DNA of 64,000 nucleotides, from NCBI GenBank assembly GCA_964544355.1, contig CAZJAI010000001.1:186001-250000 (forward strand), given 5' to 3'. How positions within the stretch are numbered: position 1 is the first letter of the stretch; every line of letters begins with the position of its first letter. This DNA comes from Chaera sp964544355 (lineage in GTDB: Bacteria > Patescibacteriota > Saccharimonadia > Saccharimonadales > Saccharimonadaceae). The notes beneath the pieces were generated by a model that worked only from the letters and a program-made list of their open reading frames with translations, was not told where the DNA came from and made no database searches. Below, in pieces: positions 49,840 to 57,645 of the stretch. The position numbers and the translations under genes were made by a program.

Positions 49840-51117
49840 ATGAAAATAGGACTTTTTACCGATACTTACCGGCCTTCGGTAAACGGCGTAGTGGTGGTGG
49901 TAGACATCTTACGCCACGGGCTGGAAGCCGCCGGGCATGAAGTGTTTATCTTCTGCAACGCCGAAAAAACCCTGCGCCTGGGGCCCAGCCCGGACAGGCA
50001 CATCATCCGTTTTCCTAGCATTAAAAAAGCTTTTTTTGACGATTACGACCTGTCAATTTTTTTCCCGCCTCGCGAACTTAGGCGCATCAGGGAGATCGGG
50101 CTGGATGTCATCATGTTTCTAACTCCTAGTCAGGTTGGACTAATGGGCGTTTACGCCGCCACCAAGCTGGATATTCCGCTAATATCGCAATATTCGACCG
50201 ATCTGTACGAGTACATAGAACACTATCCGGTGGTGGTGCCGGGGTTAGCCGGCCTGGCGGCCACGCTGCCGTTTACCATTAAAATGAACACCGAGGAAAT
50301 CCGCGGCTGGGCGCGCACCTTCTTGCCTAGGCGTCGGCTGACCGCTTGGGGCCGGCAGACCGTCGCCAGGTTGCTGACTCTGCTGCATAGCAAGTGCGAC
50401 GCAGTGATAGTGCTGTCCCGTAAGTCGCTCCGGCAGCTGCGGGGCTGGGACGAAGACTCGTCTTGCCGCTTTGAGCTGATACCGACTGGTGTCGATCCCC
50501 TGCCCGAGCCATCGCCCAAAGAAGTCGCAGCTTTCAGGCGCCAGCTAGGCCTGGAACCTGGCGACCGGGTGGCCCTGTATGTCGGGCGGGTTGGCGCCGA
50601 GAAAAATCTGGACGTCATCATACCGATGATGGAGCTGATCGTGCGGGCCGAACCGAAGGCCAAGTTCGTTTTTGTGGGAGATTTCGAATACCGCGAAAGA
50701 CTGGAAGCCAAAGCGGCCGAGTCGGAAGCCGCTGGGCATATACTGTTTGCCGGCCGAATGCCCCGCCGCGAGCTGGGGGCCGCCTACGCCGCCGCCGACG
50801 TTTTCGTTTTTCCGTCGCTCAAGGACACCCAGGGATTGGTGCTGCACGAAGCCGCTCTGGCCGGATTGCCGATTGTCATGTGCGACCCGGATGTCAGCGA
50901 AGTGGTCAAAGACGGGCAGAACGGCTTTATAGTTGAGGACAAGCCGGCCGAACTGGCCCGGGCGGTTTCGCTAATACTGGCCAATCCCGGGCTGGCCGAG
51001 AGGTTCAGCCGCCGCGGCCGCCAGCTGGCCGCGCGATTCACCGAGGCCAGGCAAACCGAAAAAATCGTGGCCTTAATAGAAGAAGTGGCCGCCAGCCACC
51101 GGCCGGCTAGCCGTTAA
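49840..51117 (+). CDS. GT4-family glycosyltransferase, diacylglycerol glucosyltransferase-like
   Basis: 425 residues from ATG 49840. The start MKIGLFTDTYRPSVNGVVV is the hallmark of monoglucosyl-diacylglycerol synthases and related PimB/MshA-like enzymes; ALYVGRVGAEKNLDVIIPMM, VFPSLKDTQGLVLHEAAL and SEVVKDGQNGFIVEDKP form the donor site. An in-frame ATG at 49720 would overlap the previous gene and add unrelated residues. Its TAA shares the palindrome TTAA with the stop of the convergent glycosidase gene. Confidence 0.8.
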   Translation: MKIGLFTDTYRPSVNGVVVVVDILRHGLEAAGHEVFIFCNAEKTLRLGPSPDRHIIRFPSIKKAFFDDYDLSIFFPPRELRRIREIGLDVIMFLTPSQVGLMGVYAATKLDIPLISQYSTDLYEYIEHYPVVVPGLAGLAATLPFTIKMNTEEIRGWARTFLPRRRLTAWGRQTVARLLTLLHSKCDAVIVLSRKSLRQLRGWDEDSSCRFELIPTGVDPLPEPSPKEVAAFRRQLGLEPGDRVALYVGRVGAEKNLDVIIPMMELIVRAEPKAKFVFVGDFEYRERLEAKAAESEAAGHILFAGRMPRRELGAAYAAADVFVFPSLKDTQGLVLHEAALAGLPIVMCDPDVSEVVKDGQNGFIVEDKPAELARAVSLILANPGLAERFSRRGRQLAARFTEARQTEKIVALIEEVAASHRPASR

Positions 51118-52217
51118 TTGCGGCTGGTCTCAACCTCCCGTCGCACCGCTTCCCAGACGGCGTTGTCGCCGAATTTAACCTTGCGCCAGTACCACCACTC
51201 GCCTCCCCAGGTGTAAATGTCTTTGAAGCCAAGCTGTCTGGCGAAAGTGATGTTTAGATGTATCTGGTCGTAACTCATGGTGCGGTTTTGTTCGGCCACG
51301 GACAGCCGGGATGTGTCCACCGGGCCCCATGGTTCGAGCTGAAGCTCGTGGACGTATAACTTGGCTTTGGGGTGCAGCAGCTTGATCAGGGCGGCTCTCA
51401 GCCGGTGGTACCACAGAGGCGTCGGATACCAGACGTAGCCCGGTATCAGTTTGTCGTTGTAGACGTAGCGGTAGATGGAGAAACCGTAGGCGTCGGGCAC
51501 CGGCTGGCCCAGCGGCAGGCCGTGTTGATCGCTCAGGCTCATCCAGATCGGCTTTTTGGATATGTTCCGCACCAGATTGAATTCTTCCATCAGCCTTTGG
51601 CGATCTGGCGGCAGGCAGGTGCCGAACCAGTTGTTGAGCGCCTCGTTCTCCAGCTGCCAACTTTGCAGGGCCGGATGGTTTTCGTAACGCTTGACTACCG
51701 TTTCCATATAGGCGTAAAGCGCTTGTTTCCAGGCGTTGCCGTTGAGACTTTCGGCCCAGGCCGGTTGAAAACACTCCGGCCAGCGCGGTTGTCGAAGGCC
51801 GATCACCAGGGTAACTTTGGCGCCTCGGCTGGCGGCCTGGTCCATCATCCAGTCGAGATCGCTGAAATTCATCTGGCCGCGCACCGGCTCGAAACTACTC
51901 CAGTAGCTCATCAGCCTAAAGCGCCTGATTTGCAGATCATCCAGCAGCGCCAGGTAATTCGCTCGCCAGTCCAGCCCGAGCTGCTCGGAGCGTTCCTTAG
52001 AGAAGCTGACGCCGAAATTGTAATTTTTAACTGGCGGGAACAACACCGGATTAAGCACCACCGTGGCCAGCGAAACCGCCATTAAAACCAGCAGAGCCAT
52101 GGCCGGCCAGCGGATAAAGCGCCGGTTGAGCTGGCGGCGCAGACGGCGCAGATGCTCTTTGGCCAGATGGCTGATTTTTTTCAACCGGTGGTTTTTAATT
52201 TTAGTTATAGGGCTCAT
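51114..52217 (-). CDS. membrane-anchored clan GH-A-like glycosidase
   Basis: 367 residues. A basic N-terminus and one membrane helix (about 38-60) place a TIM-barrel domain outside the cell. RFRLMSYWSSFEPVRGQMNF at an early strand, the acid/base Glu in SWQLENEALNNWFG and a candidate nucleophile Glu in LYVHELQLEPWG fit GH5/GH42-like clan A enzymes. I cannot assign a family or substrate. It may act on external glycans or host-derived sugars. A CATAAT lies 11 bases before the start. Confidence 0.65.
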   Translation of the reverse strand: MSPITKIKNHRLKKISHLAKEHLRRLRRQLNRRFIRWPAMALLVLMAVSLATVVLNPVLFPPVKNYNFGVSFSKERSEQLGLDWRANYLALLDDLQIRRFRLMSYWSSFEPVRGQMNFSDLDWMMDQAASRGAKVTLVIGLRQPRWPECFQPAWAESLNGNAWKQALYAYMETVVKRYENHPALQSWQLENEALNNWFGTCLPPDRQRLMEEFNLVRNISKKPIWMSLSDQHGLPLGQPVPDAYGFSIYRYVYNDKLIPGYVWYPTPLWYHRLRAALIKLLHPKAKLYVHELQLEPWGPVDTSRLSVAEQNRTMSYDQIHLNITFARQLGFKDIYTWGGEWWYWRKVKFGDNAVWEAVRREVETSRN

Positions 52218-52228
52218 ACGGCCTCTAA

Positions 52229-52234
52229 ATTATG
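52229..52234 (-). promoter_or_regulatory. -10 element for the GH-A-like gene
   Basis: CATAAT on the minus strand, 11 bases before the ATG at 52217. Confidence 0.4.
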
Positions 52235-52302
52235 CCTTAAGTCCAACTAAAGTCTAGCCGATAGGCGGCATTTTGAGAATGGTCGGTGCCGGGAGCGTCT
52301 TG

Positions 52303-52860
52303 TTAGGTGGCTTGCCACTTACCTTTAATTTGGATGGGACGGCAGGCCGACCACAACCCTTTGCCGGTTTGGCGGGCGCGATCCTGGGCGGCCTGGAAAT
52401 CGGCCGATTGCGAGAACGGAAAAAACGTATAGGCGAAACCGTAGCCTTCTTCGATCAGCTGCCGGTTGATCTGACTGCCGTCGGCTAGATAAACGTAGCG
52501 CAGCAGCCTCCCGTAGCGGTCGCGGTTGTCGCCGACGGGATCTGCCTGCAGCCGCACCGGCTGGCCGGCGATTCGCTTTTTAGTGTAGGCGGCCGCTTCG
52601 GCTGAGAAGCACTGGCCCTTAGCGTCTGGCTTGGTCGTTTCGGGAGTATCCACGCCGATAAAGCGTATCCGCTCGGTTTTGCCGTTCATGATCACGCTGA
52701 CGGTATCGCCGTCGGCAAAGCTGATTACTCTGTAACTGCCCGGCGGCGCGGCCGGCAAAACCGGCAGATTATTGGCCGGCAGCAGCCCTAAACGGCCGGT
52801 GGCCACTATTAACAGCCCGACGGCCAGGCCGGCCAGAACTTTCTTACGCCGCCTCGTCAT
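52303..52860 (-). CDS. thermonuclease-family (SNase) nuclease, secreted or anchored
   Basis: 185 residues. An N-terminal hydrophobic helix (about 8-25) acts as signal or anchor. The SNase fold follows, with VISFADGDTVSVIMNGK, IRFIGVDTPETTKP (metal Asp, catalytic Arg before it), GDNRDRYGRLLRYVYL (second Arg) and AQDRARQTGKGLW. It degrades DNA or RNA outside the membrane, plausibly to feed a nucleotide-auxotrophic cell. An extended -10 lies 6 bases before the ATG. Confidence 0.88.
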   Translation of the reverse strand: MTRRRKKVLAGLAVGLLIVATGRLGLLPANNLPVLPAAPPGSYRVISFADGDTVSVIMNGKTERIRFIGVDTPETTKPDAKGQCFSAEAAAYTKKRIAGQPVRLQADPVGDNRDRYGRLLRYVYLADGSQINRQLIEEGYGFAYTFFPFSQSADFQAAQDRARQTGKGLWSACRPIQIKGKWQAT

Positions 52861-52866
52861 GACTTT

Positions 52867-52875
52867 CTTGTAACA
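52867..52875 (-). promoter_or_regulatory. extended -10 promoter for the nuclease gene
   Basis: TGTTACAAG on the minus strand, ending 6 bases before the ATG at 52860. Confidence 0.5.
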
Positions 52876-52898
52876 TAAGCGGACCTGTTTTTAAAGAG

Positions 52899-52927
52899 TT
52901 GTCATAAGAGTTTTGATAAGGTATAAC
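52899..52927 (+). promoter_or_regulatory. -35/-10 promoter for the trehalase-like gene
   Basis: TTGTCA (52899-52904), 17-base spacer, TATAAC (52922-52927). The -10 ends 8 bases before the ATG at 52936: a leaderless promoter that also has a near-consensus -35. Confidence 0.75.
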
Positions 52928-52935
52928 CACATTAA

Positions 52936-54102
52936 ATGGATTACCAGCGGGTGCTCGATTACATAGACGGCTACTGGCCACACGTTATTAAGGAGCAGGC
53001 GGCTGACGACGGGCCGCTGATCGGCCTGCCCCGCCCCTTTGCCGCTCCCTCGCACGAACCGATTTTCCGCGAACAGTTTTACTGGGACAGCTACTTTATT
53101 TCGCTGGGTCTGCTGGGCAGCGAACACGAGCAGCTGGTGGTAGATATGACCGAAAACATGTTTTATCTGCTGGAGCGTTTCGGAATAATCCCCAACGCTA
53201 ACAGGTTTTACTTCCTCTCGCGCTCTCAACCGCCGATTCTAACCAGCATGCTCAAGTTGGCGCTGGAAATTAAAAGCCGCCGCGGCGATGACGACGTGGA
53301 GGTTACCGCCGAGCGCTGGTGGTCTTTGGCCGAGAAAGAATATCGCACGGTCTGGCTGGGCGAGAGCTTTCCTCACGTCAGGCAGGTATTCCGCGGCTTG
53401 TCGCGCTATTTTGACGCCAATTACCTTAACGACTTGATCGCCTGCGAGTCCGGCTGGGATCATTCCACCCGATGCCGAGGCGACTGGCTGTCACATTTGC
53501 CCATAGATTTAAACGCCATGCTGTTTAAATACGAAACCGATTTTGCGGAACGGGCCAAGCAGCGGTCGGATACGGTCGCTTACGAGCGCTGGCAGTCCAT
53601 GGCCGCCAGGCGGTCGCAGGTGGCGGCCGAACTTTGCTGGGACGACAGCCAGGGGTTTTTCTTTGACTATGATTTTGTCGGCGGCGTGATCGAGCCAACC
53701 GTCAGCCTGGCCGGGTTTTATCCGCTCTGGGCCGGCATGGTCAGTCAGGACCGGGCGGCCGTCATGGTTGAGAAATGGCTGCCCAGGCTAAAATTTCCCG
53801 GAGGCATGGTCGCGTCGCTGAGCAGTCAGGAAACTAAGCAATGGGCCTATCCCAACGGCTGGGCGCCGTTGCAGTGGATAGTGGCCGAGGGATTGGCAGC
53901 CTACGGTTTTAAGGACGAGGCCCGCGCGGTGCGGCGCGCCTGGTGCGACACCTGCGCTCAGGCCTTTGGCCGCACCGGCGTGCTGCACGAGAAATACAAC
54001 GTGGTGGACCCCGAGCAGCCGCCTGAGCCCGGGCTTTACGGCACTATCGAGGGGTTTGGCTGGACCAACGGTGTGTTCGCCGATTTTGTCAAAAAGCTTT
54101 AA
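52936..54102 (+). CDS. trehalase-like glycoside hydrolase (GH37)
   Basis: 388 residues, no signal peptide, so cytoplasmic. The two trehalase signatures are recognisable: EPIFREQFYWDSYF (usual PGGRFxExYxWDxY) and KQWAYPNGWAPLQW (usual QWDxPxGWAP). The catalytic Asp is expected in ESGWDHSTRC and the base Glu in VLHEKYNVV. The protein is shorter than E. coli TreA/TreF (about 550), so the substrate could be a related alpha-glucoside. It is monocistronic, ending at a hairpin that also serves the convergent heat-shock gene. Confidence 0.85.
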   Translation: MDYQRVLDYIDGYWPHVIKEQAADDGPLIGLPRPFAAPSHEPIFREQFYWDSYFISLGLLGSEHEQLVVDMTENMFYLLERFGIIPNANRFYFLSRSQPPILTSMLKLALEIKSRRGDDDVEVTAERWWSLAEKEYRTVWLGESFPHVRQVFRGLSRYFDANYLNDLIACESGWDHSTRCRGDWLSHLPIDLNAMLFKYETDFAERAKQRSDTVAYERWQSMAARRSQVAAELCWDDSQGFFFDYDFVGGVIEPTVSLAGFYPLWAGMVSQDRAAVMVEKWLPRLKFPGGMVASLSSQETKQWAYPNGWAPLQWIVAEGLAAYGFKDEARAVRRAWCDTCAQAFGRTGVLHEKYNVVDPEQPPEPGLYGTIEGFGWTNGVFADFVKKL

Positions 54103-54111
54103 AAAGTAGCT

Positions 54112-54152
54112 AAAAAACAGTGCCGCCGCCCAGGCGAAGAACGGCGGCTTTA
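54112..54152. terminator. bidirectional intrinsic terminator
   Basis: Stem GCCGCCG (54122-54128) with 54142-54148. On the minus strand it is followed by ACTGTTTTTT, ending the hsp20 transcript; on the plus strand by TTTAAT, a weaker tract after the trehalase gene. Confidence 0.65.
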
Positions 54153-54170
54153 ATGGGGCCGAACGGTCGT

Positions 54171-54605
54171 TTATTTGCCGCCGCCGATGGCTATGCGCTT
54201 CGGCTTGGGCAGTTCCTTGAACGGCACGCTGACTTTTAGCACCCCGTTTTTGAAATCGGCCTTAATGCTCTCGGCGTCGGCGTGCTTGGGCAAAGCTACC
54301 CGGCGGTAAAAGCTGCTTGAGCTTTCCCGAACCAGATAACGCCGTTTTTTACGCTCTTCTTCTTTTTCGCCGTGCTCGGCTCTGATCTCCAGGGCGTTGT
54401 TGTGGACGTCCACATTAATCTCGTCGCTTTTAAATTGCGGCAAATGGGCCTCGATGACCAGTTGCTTGTCATCCTCCTGGTAGACGTCGGTTACCGGAAA
54501 CAGCTGCCTGGTCCGGTTGTCCCCGAAAGCTTCGTTAAACACCGAGTTGAGCTGCTCGTGCAGCGAGTTGAGCTCGGCGAAAGGATCAAATCTGACTATT
54601 GCCAT
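54171..54605 (-). CDS. Hsp20-family small heat-shock protein
   Basis: 144 residues. A holdase chaperone. The alpha-crystallin domain spans about residues 38-130 (FPVTDVYQEDDKQLVIEAHL, DVHNNALEIRAEHG, RRVALPKHADAESIKADFKN) with the closing motif GVLKVSVPF; the C-terminal RIAIGG contains the I-x-I-like anchor. AAAAGGAGG precedes the ATG, and a CIRCE element overlaps the promoter, so HrcA should repress it until heat or misfolding stress. Confidence 0.94.
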   Translation of the reverse strand: MAIVRFDPFAELNSLHEQLNSVFNEAFGDNRTRQLFPVTDVYQEDDKQLVIEAHLPQFKSDEINVDVHNNALEIRAEHGEKEEERKKRRYLVRESSSSFYRRVALPKHADAESIKADFKNGVLKVSVPFKELPKPKRIAIGGGK

Positions 54606-54684
54606 ATCCTACCTCCTTTTTATTAACCTTAAGATTTTGCCGTTGAGGCCGGCCGATTCAGCCAGACCTTCACTTAAAATAATA

Positions 54685-54717
54685 TAAAAACTAGCACTCT
54701 CATGTCAAGAGTGCTAG
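54685..54717 (-). promoter_or_regulatory. CIRCE operator overlapping the hsp20 promoter
   Basis: CTAGCACTC (54691-54699), 9-base spacer, GAGTGCTAG (54709-54717): the HrcA-binding CIRCE palindrome with one change at each outer base. On the minus strand the spacer itself contains TTGACA (54708-54703), with TATATT 16 bases or TATTAT 18 bases downstream, so the operator covers the -35. Confidence 0.9.
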
Positions 54718-54736
54718 CAGCAACTTAATCGCGGTG

Positions 54737-54991
54737 CTAACCAAACAGGCTGAGCTGTCCGGGTGTGATCGCCAGCAGCGCGGTATGCCCGAGCTTCCTG
54801 CTGGTACCGTTGGTCTCACGGTAATGCCTCACCGCTTCTACTATCCGGGTGAACGTTTCCCGGCCGTGCCTGTAGGTCAGGCCCAGCACGTAATCCTCGC
54901 CGGCTTTCCCCTCTTTCCAGCGCACTTCGTCCAGTACCGGGTCGATAACCTCAGGATCGGGCCACGTTTCCGCCCGTGTTGACTCAGGCAT
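54737..54991 (-). CDS. hypothetical protein, 84 aa
   Basis: Not recognised. A small soluble protein with an acidic first half (DPEVIDPVLDEVRWKEGKAG) and a basic middle (TYRHGRETFTRIVEAVRHY). A strong AAAAGGAGG 5 bases before the ATG supports translation. It lies upstream of hsp20, but the CIRCE promoter lies between them, so the two are probably separate units. Confidence 0.6.
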   Translation of the reverse strand: MPESTRAETWPDPEVIDPVLDEVRWKEGKAGEDYVLGLTYRHGRETFTRIVEAVRHYRETNGTSRKLGHTALLAITPGQLSLFG

Positions 54992-55093
54992 GTCGCCTCC
55001 TTTTAAAATTTGTTTTTGAAGTTTGATATTTAAAATTATGCCCCTACCGCCCGGTCATTTCAAGCCCGAGACGGCGCGAAATCCGCTTTGGTG

Positions 55094-55663
55094 TTAGTAG
55101 TCGATGCCCTGGTTGGCTAAAAATTTTTCGTCGAAGTGGTGGCGCAGCTTGGTCATGTTAGTGGCGATGTCGGCAAGGCCGAGCAGTTTTTGGGGAAAGT
55201 TGCGCCCGGTTAGGCACAGGCTGGTGCCGGGCGAACGCCGCCTGATCAGCTTGGTCATCTGTTCTTGAGTGATCAGTCCGTGATGCAGGGCGTTGTTAAT
55301 CTCATCGCAAATCACCAGTTGGCGGTCTCCCCCGCTGGCCTGCCGCCAGGCAAAGTCGTAAGCGGCTTGGGCCGCCCGGTGGTGCTCCGCGTCCGAAACC
55401 CCGGCGGCGCTCAGCTCCCTGGCGTGGTAAAATCCCTTGCCGCCTTTATGAACCACCAGTTGATCGCCGAAGATAGGGGCTATTTGCTTGATGAAGCGGT
55501 GTTCGCCAACTTCCCAATCTTTGATGAACTGCACGAAAGCCACCCTCCAGCCGGTTCCCAGGGCTCGGCATAATAGACCCAGCCCGGCGCTGGTCTTGCC
55601 CTTTCCCGCTCCGGTGTAAACCACCACTACGCTGGCTTTTTGCTTGTAATCATCGAACGCCAT
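55094..55663 (-). CDS. cobO: cob(I)alamin adenosyltransferase, CobA/CobO/BtuR type
   Basis: 189 residues from ATG 55663. It transfers the adenosyl group of ATP to Co(I) corrinoids. The P-loop VVVYTGAGKGKTSAGLGLL, VAFVQFIKDWEVGEHRF, the Asp-Glu in LVICDEINNALHHGLI and LTGRNFPQKLLGLAD are typical. An in-frame TTG at 55687 would add 8 residues but overlaps the -10 (TATACT, 55681-55676). No other cobalamin gene is in the window, so it may serve salvage of external corrinoids. Confidence 0.88.
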   Translation of the reverse strand: MAFDDYKQKASVVVVYTGAGKGKTSAGLGLLCRALGTGWRVAFVQFIKDWEVGEHRFIKQIAPIFGDQLVVHKGGKGFYHARELSAAGVSDAEHHRAAQAAYDFAWRQASGGDRQLVICDEINNALHHGLITQEQMTKLIRRRSPGTSLCLTGRNFPQKLLGLADIATNMTKLRHHFDEKFLANQGIDY

Positions 55664-55675
55664 AAGGTGCTTATT

Positions 55676-55681
55676 AGTATA
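55676..55681 (-). promoter_or_regulatory. -10 element for cobO
   Basis: TATACT on the minus strand, 12 bases before the ATG at 55663. Confidence 0.45.
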
Positions 55682-55706
55682 GTCCAAAAGCTGCGGCGGG
55701 CTGAAG

Positions 55707-56153
55707 CTAATCGCTGGAGAATAATTTACGGATGATTCGCTGCCGCCGCCGGTAGTTGATATCCTGTCCGGCTGGCGTCTCCAGCAGTCTGTCCAGCAGA
55801 AAATAAGCGTATTCCAGCGGCTGCGTCAGGCCGGGGTCTGGCTGGAGTTCCTCGGGAGAGTAGGTGTCTCCCAGAATCTCCTGAACGCGTCGTCTCCACA
55901 ATGCGGCCATGGCGGAGTTTTTGGATTGCGGCGCGGCAGCTACCCCTTCGGGGCCGCAGTGGTAAAGGATCGACTCTAGAACCGCCGCCGATTTGCCCGA
56001 AGGATGCGACCAGATGGAGGTTATGAGATCCAGGGCGGTGGCGTCGTCTATTTCGGACGGATCTATCCGTTCGTCTTCGGCCGGATGGGCCGGCTGGAAA
56101 TAATAAATCTTGGCTTCCGGGTGATTGCCGCGGTCGCCTCCGGATTTGTCCAT
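55707..56153 (-). CDS. hypothetical protein, 148 aa
   Basis: Not recognised. Soluble and helical, with an acidic N-terminal third (HPAEDERIDPSEIDDATALD), a central WSHPSGKSAAVLESILYH and a basic C-terminus (INYRRRQRIIRKLFSSD). The SHPSGKS stretch superficially resembles a P-loop but lacks the required glycines. It starts 8 bases after the glutaredoxin gene ends, so they are likely cotranscribed. Confidence 0.6.
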   Translation of the reverse strand: MDKSGGDRGNHPEAKIYYFQPAHPAEDERIDPSEIDDATALDLITSIWSHPSGKSAAVLESILYHCGPEGVAAAPQSKNSAMAALWRRRVQEILGDTYSPEELQPDPGLTQPLEYAYFLLDRLLETPAGQDINYRRRQRIIRKLFSSD

Positions 56154-56161
56154 GGGCGTTT

Positions 56162-56416
56162 TCAGGCGGCCAGGGCCGCGTCTATTTTGGGACGATCAAA
56201 ACCTAAAATAATGGTGCCGCCGATGTCCAGCACTGGCACGCCGACGTAATTGCCCTGGACTTTCTGCAGCAGCTCCTCGTAGGCGGCTTTGTCCGTTTCA
56301 ATGTCTTTATCCTGATAGGCCAGTTGCTTGCCGTCCAGATACTGCCGCGCCATACGGCAAAAACCGCACCAGGCGGTACTGTAAATGATGATATTTTTTT
56401 GCTCGGACTCGCTCAT
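56162..56416 (-). CDS. glutaredoxin-like thiol oxidoreductase
   Basis: 84 residues. A thioredoxin fold with the active site TAWCGFCRMARQYL near residue 16, the cis-Pro in GNYVGVPVLDIGGTIILGF, and the usual glutaredoxin length. The CGFC site resembles mycoredoxin/NrdH-type proteins, which accept electrons from glutathione, mycothiol or thioredoxin reductase; the electron donor here is unknown. Its promoter is an extended TATAAT 30 bases upstream, divergent from the ATP synthase promoter. Confidence 0.85.
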   Translation of the reverse strand: MSESEQKNIIIYSTAWCGFCRMARQYLDGKQLAYQDKDIETDKAAYEELLQKVQGNYVGVPVLDIGGTIILGFDRPKIDAALAA

Positions 56417-56446
56417 AATAAATAGTCTGGTTCAGTTTACTCAGCC

Positions 56447-56455
56447 ATTATATCA
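56447..56455 (-). promoter_or_regulatory. extended -10 promoter for the glutaredoxin gene
   Basis: TGATATAAT on the minus strand, a perfect extended -10, 30 bases before the ATG at 56416; leader of about 24 bases. Confidence 0.6.
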
Positions 56456-56475
56456 TCTAACCTGTTTTAGGCGTA

Positions 56476-56504
56476 TTGTCGCTGGCCAGTAAAGTTGTTA
56501 TAGT
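56476..56504 (+). promoter_or_regulatory. promoter of the ATP synthase operon
   Basis: TTGTCG (56476-56481), 17-base spacer ending in TGT, TATAGT (56499-56504), 12 bases before the ATG at 56517. It thus has both a -35 and an extended -10, with a predicted leader of about 5 bases. Confidence 0.72.
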
Positions 56505-56516
56505 TATTGCTATAAG

Positions 56517-56777
56517 ATGTCGAGGGAACAGCCAAGCCACAACCCGGAACCGCCCGGCGTGCCAGAGGGCGGCCGCTTGGCGTGGCTGTTTTTAACCGTG
56601 CTTGATACTACTTGGCGAATATTCGTGCCTAGCCTGAGCGGTATCGCGCTGGGCTATCTGGTCGACCAGTCTTGGCAGCTAAAACCCTGGGGCCTGATAG
56701 TCGGGCTGCTGGCCGGAACTGTCATCTCGGTCGGTCTGGTAGTTAATCAGCTGCGCCGCGGGGAGACTTCGGTCTGA
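56517..56777 (+). CDS. AtpI/AtpZ-like ATP synthase accessory protein
   Basis: 86 residues with two membrane helices (about 34-50 and 56-76) linked by a short loop, the form of the AtpI/AtpZ group at the head of F-type ATPase operons. SLSGIALGYLVDQSWQL carries the Gly-Asp pattern of AtpZ-type proteins, proposed to help c-ring assembly or divalent-cation supply. The stop overlaps the atpB start by one base (TGATG). Confidence 0.72.
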   Translation: MSREQPSHNPEPPGVPEGGRLAWLFLTVLDTTWRIFVPSLSGIALGYLVDQSWQLKPWGLIVGLLAGTVISVGLVVNQLRRGETSV

Positions 56778-57601
56778 TGGGCCTGGATTTTGTCTCTCAG
56801 CTGCCGCAGGTTAGTCTGCCGGCCGAACCGGTCTGGCGGATAGCCGGCTTGCCTTTTACCAATTCAATGACCCTGGGCTTGGTAGGATACGTAACGGTTG
56901 TCTGGTTGCTGCTGGCTGTCGCCCGCGGCGTCAAGAAAGCCAGCCGCAGCCGCCTAGTGCTGGCCATCCAGTGGCTGTTTGAAATTTTACTGGGCAATAT
57001 TGAACAGGTGGTAGGCAGCCGCAAACTCGCCCGTCGGCTGGCGCCGCTAGCTATCACCCTGTTCTTTTTCATTATGATCAACTACTGGCTGAGCGTGCTG
57101 CCCGTGGTGGGATCGGTTTCATGGGGCGGCGTGCCGCTATTTCGATCACTGGCCGCTGATCTTAACGTGACTTTCGCCCTGGCGATTATCAGCATGGCGG
57201 CGGCCCAGATTTACGCCATTAAGACGCATGGCTTTTTCGCCAACGGCGGACGATATTTCAAAAATCCGTTTAAAGACACCATTGGCGCTTTCGAGGGCGC
57301 CCTGGAGTTTATCGCCGAGTTCTCTCGCCTGACGGCGTTGAGTTTGCGCCTGTTCGGCAACGTTTTTGCTGGCGAAGTGTTGCTGGGGATGGTTGGATTC
57401 ATGAGCGGCTGGCTGGCGCCGCTGTCGCTGCCCTTTTTCATGATTTTCGAGTTGTTTATCGGCGCCGTTCAGGCCTATGTCTTCTTCATGCTGAGCGTGG
57501 TGTTCGTATCACTGGGTACCGGCCCGTCCCACGCCGAAGCGGCTCCGGCTAAAAAATCCCGGTCCGGGCAGTTATCTTCCGCCCGCCCGGCGGCAGGTTA
57601 A
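56777..57601 (+). CDS. atpB: ATP synthase Fo subunit a
   Basis: 274 residues, about six membrane helices. The essential arginine lies in LTALSLRLFGNVFAGEVLL, and GAVQAYVFFMLSVVFVSLG is the conserved last helix with the Gln. It forms the proton half-channels against the c-ring. The C-terminal 25 residues are polar and not conserved. Confidence 0.94.
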   Translation: MGLDFVSQLPQVSLPAEPVWRIAGLPFTNSMTLGLVGYVTVVWLLLAVARGVKKASRSRLVLAIQWLFEILLGNIEQVVGSRKLARRLAPLAITLFFFIMINYWLSVLPVVGSVSWGGVPLFRSLAADLNVTFALAIISMAAAQIYAIKTHGFFANGGRYFKNPFKDTIGAFEGALEFIAEFSRLTALSLRLFGNVFAGEVLLGMVGFMSGWLAPLSLPFFMIFELFIGAVQAYVFFMLSVVFVSLGTGPSHAEAAPAKKSRSGQLSSARPAAG

Positions 57602-57645
57602 AATAGGTTAAGACGAGACATGATTAATCAACAAGGAGAAGACAG

